A stretch of 64,000 nt of DNA from Leucobacter celer subsp. astrifaciens. Lineage in GTDB: Bacteria > Actinomycetota > Actinomycetes > Actinomycetales > Microbacteriaceae. Below, one piece after another: positions 60,095 through 64,000 of this stretch. Every line of letters begins with the position of its first letter. Position 1 is the stretch's first letter. The DNA lies in contig NZ_JHEI01000133.1 in the NCBI RefSeq assembly GCF_001273835.1, positions 186,001-250,000 on the forward strand, written 5' to 3'. The notes under the pieces were generated by a model. That model was given only the letters and a program-made list of their open reading frames with translations, did not search any database and was not told the origin of the DNA. A program made the translations under genes and the position numbers.

Positions 60095-61873
60095 TCAGGC
60101 CCGCTCGGCCGCGCCGGCGCGGCGGCGCAGAGAGGCGGCGGCGCACACGAGGCCGGCGGCCAGCAGCGCGGCGGAGGCGAGCAGGGCACCCTCCGGCGCG
60201 CCGCCGGTGCGTGCGAGGCCGGGCGCGCCGCCGGTGCCGGATCCCGAACCGGATCCCGAACCGGATCCCGAACCGGAGCCGGAGCCGGGAACCGTGCCGG
60301 TGCCGGGGCAGTGCCCGCTCCGCTGTTCGCCGGCGGCGGGGCAGTCGTGCGCCCCTCCCGGGCAGCGGCTGTCGTGCTCATCGCACTCGGGCTCAGCGGG
60401 GCAGCCGGTGTCGCCCTCGGTGCACTCGGGCTCGGCGGGGCAGACCTCGTCGCCCTCCTCGCAGCCCGGATCCGGGCACGGGATGACGTTGCCGAAGGGG
60501 TCGGAGCACACGCCGTCAGATTCCTCGCGGTCCGGATCGTCGGCGAGCCGGGCGTCGAAGGAGAGCTCCGCGCTGACGCCGGTGATCTGGATCGCCTCGG
60601 CCTCCGCCGCGACGCGGGTGTCGTTCCACCACTCGCTCAGCAGCCCCGTTCCGGACGGTGCGCGGAAGAAGAGGTAGTAGGTGCCTGCGGGCACCCCGGT
60701 GAAGCGGTAGACGCCGTGCTCGTCGGTGCGCGCGGTCGCGACGATGTTCGCCGCGTTGAGCTCAGGTGCGCTGAGCAGATGCACCGGGGCGTCGTCGAGG
60801 GGCTCATCGCTGGGGCCGGTCACGACTCCCTGAAGCACGCTGGTACCGGCCAGGCGCACGTCGATCGCCACGGCGGTGCGACCGTCCTCGACGCGCACGG
60901 CCGAGCTGGAGGCCTCGTCGGGAGCGTCCTCCCACCACTCGCCGATGAAGCCCGGATGCGACACCTCGATGCGGTAGTCGCCGTCGGGCATCTGGTCCGA
61001 GAAGGTGAAGGCGCCGCTCGCGTCGGTGTAGCGGGGGTAGCCGGATCCGCCCTCGTGGTGCAGGGTCACGAGGGCTCCCGCGATCGGCTCGCCGTCTTCG
61101 GTGGCGACGGTGCCGCCGGGCAAGAGGCCGAAGTAGGGGTCGGCCTGCGTGTAGATCGTCACGGTCCTGAACGAGCCGCCCATCGTCACCTGCGGGGTCG
61201 AGGGCCGGTCCACGCTGCTGTCGGGCGAGTTGGCCACGAACCAGCTGGGCAGATCGCCGGAGAGGGGGTGCGGGACCGCCCGCACGTCCCAGAGGCCGGT
61301 CGGCACGTTGAAGAAGCGCTTGTGATCGGCGGCGAGATGCTGCACGGCGGCTCGGGGAACGGTTTCGCCGACGCGGTAGAGCTCGGCGCTGGAGGGGGCG
61401 TCGGTGCCGTCGGAGTAGCCGGTGATGACGCGGAGGTCCGCGACGGGAGGCGTCACCGGGTAGGCGTCGTACACGATGTCGCCGAGATCCTGCGGTGCGC
61501 CGTCGATGACGAAGGAATCGGCCAGCTGCGGATCCCGCGTATCGCCGAGCCAGACCGGGGCCGGCCCCTGGAGGTCCTGGGACTCGGCGCGCAGCCGATA
61601 GCTGCCGGCGTCGACGTCGGGGATCTCGAAGGTGCCGTCCGCCGCTGAGAACAGGGTCGCCACGGGCGCGTGCAGCTCGTCGACCGGGAAGAGGTGCATG
61701 CGCGTGACGATGCCGTCGCCGTTGCCGTCGATCACGCGGCCCGTGGAGCCGGTCTCGATGGCGACCGCGGGTGCGGGTGCGGCGGCGGTTGCGGTCGCGG
61801 GGATGAGGATCGCGGCGGCGAGGGCCGCGATCAGGAGCGTGCGCAGCGGTCTGCGCGCGGGCGATCGTGTCAT
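60095..61873 (-). CDS. Sortase-anchored surface protein with CnaB-like domains (LARTG signal)
   Basis: The 592-residue protein has a signal peptide (about 1-33, ending ATA) and several carboxypeptidase-regulatory/CnaB-like beta-sandwich domains (ATLFSAADGTFEIPDVDAGS, GALVTLHHEGGSGYPRYTDA, HGVYRFTGVPAGTYYLFFRA). A Cys/Glu-rich segment follows (about 455-520, repeated CPAEPEC units), then a Gly/Ser-repeat linker and LARTG (553-557), a hydrophobic helix and RRR. It should be exported and linked to the wall. ATG 61873 gives a normal signal peptide; GTG 61912 would add 13 residues. Function is unknown; adhesion is likely. Confidence 0.83.
   Translation of the reverse strand: MTRSPARRPLRTLLIAALAAAILIPATATAAAPAPAVAIETGSTGRVIDGNGDGIVTRMHLFPVDELHAPVATLFSAADGTFEIPDVDAGSYRLRAESQDLQGPAPVWLGDTRDPQLADSFVIDGAPQDLGDIVYDAYPVTPPVADLRVITGYSDGTDAPSSAELYRVGETVPRAAVQHLAADHKRFFNVPTGLWDVRAVPHPLSGDLPSWFVANSPDSSVDRPSTPQVTMGGSFRTVTIYTQADPYFGLLPGGTVATEDGEPIAGALVTLHHEGGSGYPRYTDASGAFTFSDQMPDGDYRIEVSHPGFIGEWWEDAPDEASSSAVRVEDGRTAVAIDVRLAGTSVLQGVVTGPSDEPLDDAPVHLLSAPELNAANIVATARTDEHGVYRFTGVPAGTYYLFFRAPSGTGLLSEWWNDTRVAAEAEAIQITGVSAELSFDARLADDPDREESDGVCSDPFGNVIPCPDPGCEEGDEVCPAEPECTEGDTGCPAEPECDEHDSRCPGGAHDCPAAGEQRSGHCPGTGTVPGSGSGSGSGSGSGSGSGTGGAPGLARTGGAPEGALLASAALLAAGLVCAAASLRRRAGAAERA
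60239..60290 (-). repeat. 12-base tandem repeat encoding the Gly-Ser linker
   Basis: GGATCCCGAACC occurs three times in tandem (60239-60274) and degenerates into GGAGCCGGAGCC. On the minus strand it encodes alternating Gly-Ser before the LARTG anchor. Confidence 0.85.
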
Positions 61874-61926
61874 CTGAACGGTCTTTCTCGTGGGGGAAGG
61901 TTCCGTACCCACTTAAGCAAATTGAA

Positions 61927-63117
61927 TTAGTTTTTGTGAGGCAGCAGTATGCCGTTGCAGCGTCCCGCCACGGCGGCGGGAGCGCCCTCCGCCGGACGCG
62001 GCCACGCCTGGAGGCGCCGGCTCGCCGCGCCCATCGCGGATCCCGGCGTGAGCCGCAGCAGCGCATCGCGCAGGGTCGCCGCGGCCGGGTGCGAGGCCTG
62101 GGCGCTGCGGCCGGTGCTGCGGGATCGCCGCCAGACCGATGTGGTGCGCTTCACGCGCAGCTCGTCGTAGCGGGAGAGACGGGCGGATAGCTCGCTCGCG
62201 TCGGCCCCGCGCAGCAGCAGGGTGAGCGTGGCCGCATCCTCGATTCCCTGCCCGGCGCCCTGCCCCAGGTTGGGGGTCATCGCGTGCGCTGCGTCGCCGA
62301 GCAGTACGGTGCGTCCCCGTACGAACGAGCGGAGAGGGTGCGCGAGATCGCAGAGGTCGTGGCGCAGCACGCGGTCGGGCGGCGTCGCCGCGATGCACTC
62401 GCCGATCTGCGCGTGCCAGCCGGCGAAGGCCCCGCGCAGAGCCTCGTGCTCGTCGGGGAACACCGTGCGCTCCGGAGCGGTCAGCGTGGCGAACCAGTAC
62501 ACCCGGTCGTCGGGCAGCGGCACGATCCCGAACAGCCGCCCGCGCCCCCAGGTCTCCCCGGCGGCCCCGCCCAGATCGACGGCGCCCGCGGTCACGCCGC
62601 GCCAGGCAGTGCAGCCGGCGTACCGGATCCCGGTGTCGAGCCCCAGAGCCAGACGGCTGCGGCTGCGGATGCCGTCGGCCGCGACGACCAGGTCGAAGCG
62701 CTCCGGCTGCCCGTCGATGGTGATCTCGGGCTTGCCGTCCGCGGACGCACCCGCCTCGGCGCCGACGACGAGGGTGCCCGGAGCGAGCGCGGCGGTGAGC
62801 GCCCGGTGCAGCTCGGCGCGGTGCACGCTGCGCATCGAGGACATCGCCTTCGTGGGCACCGTCAGCAGCCACGACCCGGAGGGGGTGCGCTGTCCCGAGC
62901 GCAGCGACGCGATCGCGTCGCTCGAGACGCCCCTGACCGTGTCGCCGAGACCCACGAGGTCCAGCGCCTCGAAGGCGTTGCCGAACAGGGTGAGACCCGC
63001 GCCGACCGGGCTCGGATCCCGCCGCCGCTCGTAGACCCGCACTTCGTGGCCGTCCCGCTGCAGACCCGCTGCGGCGACGAGGCCGACGATCCCGGCTCCG
63101 ATGACTGCGATGCGCAT
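61927..63117 (-). CDS. FAD-dependent monooxygenase (UbiH/salicylate hydroxylase-like)
   Basis: The 396-residue flavoprotein has the dinucleotide motif GAGIVG (7-12) with VYERR after it, a DG-type motif in VVAADGIRSRSRLALG, and the second FAD motif GRTVLLGDAAHAMTPNLGQG followed by AGQGIEDA. These are the three marks of class A aromatic hydroxylases. It likely hydroxylates an aromatic or related ring with NAD(P)H; the substrate is unknown. GGAGGAGAAAC precedes the ATG. It lies between the LARTG protein gene and an incomplete membrane protein gene on the same strand. Confidence 0.92.
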   Translation of the reverse strand: MRIAVIGAGIVGLVAAAGLQRDGHEVRVYERRRDPSPVGAGLTLFGNAFEALDLVGLGDTVRGVSSDAIASLRSGQRTPSGSWLLTVPTKAMSSMRSVHRAELHRALTAALAPGTLVVGAEAGASADGKPEITIDGQPERFDLVVAADGIRSRSRLALGLDTGIRYAGCTAWRGVTAGAVDLGGAAGETWGRGRLFGIVPLPDDRVYWFATLTAPERTVFPDEHEALRGAFAGWHAQIGECIAATPPDRVLRHDLCDLAHPLRSFVRGRTVLLGDAAHAMTPNLGQGAGQGIEDAATLTLLLRGADASELSARLSRYDELRVKRTTSVWRRSRSTGRSAQASHPAAATLRDALLRLTPGSAMGAASRRLQAWPRPAEGAPAAVAGRCNGILLPHKN

Positions 63118-63157
63118 GTTTCTCCTCCGTGCTCCCGCCGCAGCGGGGTCTCTGCGA

Positions 63158-64000
63158 TCAGTTGTAGGCGCCCGGGCCGCTGCCGTCCAGCCCCGGCACG
63201 AGCAGCATGAGCACCACGAGCAGCAGGACGGCGAGCGCCGTCGCGGCGAAGGCGGCGGCGAAGACGCCGACCATCTTCAGGTAGCGGAGCCAGTCGCCGC
63301 GCGTCGCGATGTCCCGCCACACGGCGTTCGGTCGCTCGTAGAAGAACGCCCAGAACACGTTGTGACTGCTGGTGATGTGCTGGTACGTGCGCGAATCCCG
63401 GATCGGCAGCCGTGGCGCCTCTCGCGGGGTGAGGGCGGCCGCGACGGCGACGTCGGCCCGCTCGCGCTCCTCGGGCGAGAGGGTCGCGCAGATAGTCTCC
63501 GGCAGCAGTGCGATATCGGGGGCCTCGCCGGTGAAGCGCGCCGCGAGCAGCACGCTGCCCGGCCAGAACCGCTCCTCGTCACCCGGCAGGAGGCGCATGA
63601 GGATCCGCGTGCGGTAGGGCTGCGCCCCCTCGGCCGCGATGAGCAGGGTGACGCTGTGCAGCTCGCCCCCGGCGGAGAACCGGCCCGATCGCTCCTTCTC
63701 GCACACGGTCGCCGCGGCGAATCCACCGGGGTAGCCGAGCAGCAGCCGCCCGGGAGGCGGGTTGCCCGCCATGTAGCGCGCATCGACGACGGCGCGACCG
63801 CTCGGATCGACCCAGCGGCCGTCCGACCGGGGGAAGTAGACCTCGCCCGCGGGGGAGTTGCCGGCCGCGGAGAGCGCGCCGAGTATGATCGCGCCCACGA
63901 GGGCGAGCGCCGCGATCCACGGCGGCAGCACCTCCCACCCGAGCGCGCGGGCTGCGACGAGCGCACTGCCGGTGCCCGCGAGCGCGCAGACCCCGGAGGC
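63158..64000 (-). CDS. Membrane protein of unknown function (partial, N-terminus outside window)
   Basis: The frame stays open to the window edge and its first 23 codons encode hydrophobic, membrane-like sequence, so the gene probably begins outside. GTG 63931 would otherwise give a 257-residue protein. A hydrophobic segment (WIAALALVGAIILGALSAAG) is followed by a soluble domain of about 170 residues (GEVYFPRSDGRWVDPSGRAV, LLPETICATLSPEERERADV) and a C-terminal helix (FAATALAVLLLVVLMLLVPG). No family is recognised. It is 40 bases upstream of the monooxygenase gene. Confidence 0.65.
   Translation of the reverse strand, partial: ASGVCALAGTGSALVAARALGWEVLPPWIAALALVGAIILGALSAAGNSPAGEVYFPRSDGRWVDPSGRAVVDARYMAGNPPPGRLLLGYPGGFAAATVCEKERSGRFSAGGELHSVTLLIAAEGAQPYRTRILMRLLPGDEERFWPGSVLLAARFTGEAPDIALLPETICATLSPEERERADVAVAAALTPREAPRLPIRDSRTYQHITSSHNVFWAFFYERPNAVWRDIATRGDWLRYLKMVGVFAAAFAATALAVLLLVVLMLLVPGLDGSGPGAYN

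Overview
This is a very GC-rich window (coding third positions are mostly G or C). It reads as an actinobacterial chromosome, most likely Microbacteriaceae and possibly Leucobacter-like. The evidence is a mycobacterial-type leucine degradation cluster, a DtxR/IdeR-type iron box, HspR (HAIR) and HrcA (CIRCE) heat-shock operators together, sortase-anchored surface proteins, and many genes with a TANNNT -10 hexamer six bases before the start codon (leaderless mRNAs). The genus is inference. I see no tRNA, rRNA, CRISPR array, phage or intact transposon.

Layout. 1-7955: electron-transfer flavoprotein genes and a leucine/branched-chain catabolic cluster (acyl-CoA dehydrogenase, biotin-dependent 3-methylcrotonyl-CoA carboxylase, MaoC hydratase, CitE-type lyase, TetR). 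Two matching operators lie in the divergent promoter region. 8129-26379: a surface-protein region with three secreted proteins, two of them giant and sortase-anchored (MPITG and LAATG signals), an AraC regulator, small unknown genes and a membrane-anchored VOC protein. 26446-30517: an XRE-cupin regulator divergent from an MFS drug exporter, an NAD(P)-binding protein and a leaderless glutaminase. 30605-38820: a peptide-type ABC importer with tightly overlapping genes, a divergent DUF1028 protein, an XRE-cupin regulator and a DUF885 metallopeptidase-like protein. 38856-41930: an esterase / HxxxDG acyltransferase / zinc-ribbon membrane protein operon that seems to start with a 12-codon leaderless mini-ORF. 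42016-46512: an AcuI-like oxidoreductase, DUF1206, an unknown protein, an aldo-keto reductase and DUF1304. 46619-51509: a siderophore-iron uptake locus controlled by one iron box in the divergent promoter. 51561-59256: a lipase maturation factor-like membrane protein, Hsp20 with HAIR plus CIRCE, a glucose/sorbosone dehydrogenase lipoprotein, a His-rich YibE/F transporter, DoxX with HxlR, a cyclase and a PlsC-like acyltransferase. 59406-64000: membrane proteins, a third sortase substrate (LARTG) and an FAD monooxygenase.

How the parts work together. EtfAB would take electrons from the acyl-CoA dehydrogenase. The carboxylase, MaoC and CitE proteins can carry the leucine skeleton to acetoacetate and acetyl-CoA by an (R)-HMG-CoA route, as described for the homologous mycobacterial cluster. 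The peptide importer, DUF885 protein, DUF1028 protein and glutaminase suggest growth on peptides and amino acids. The large repeat-rich anchored proteins suggest adhesion. No sortase gene lies in the window, so the anchoring enzyme must be encoded elsewhere.
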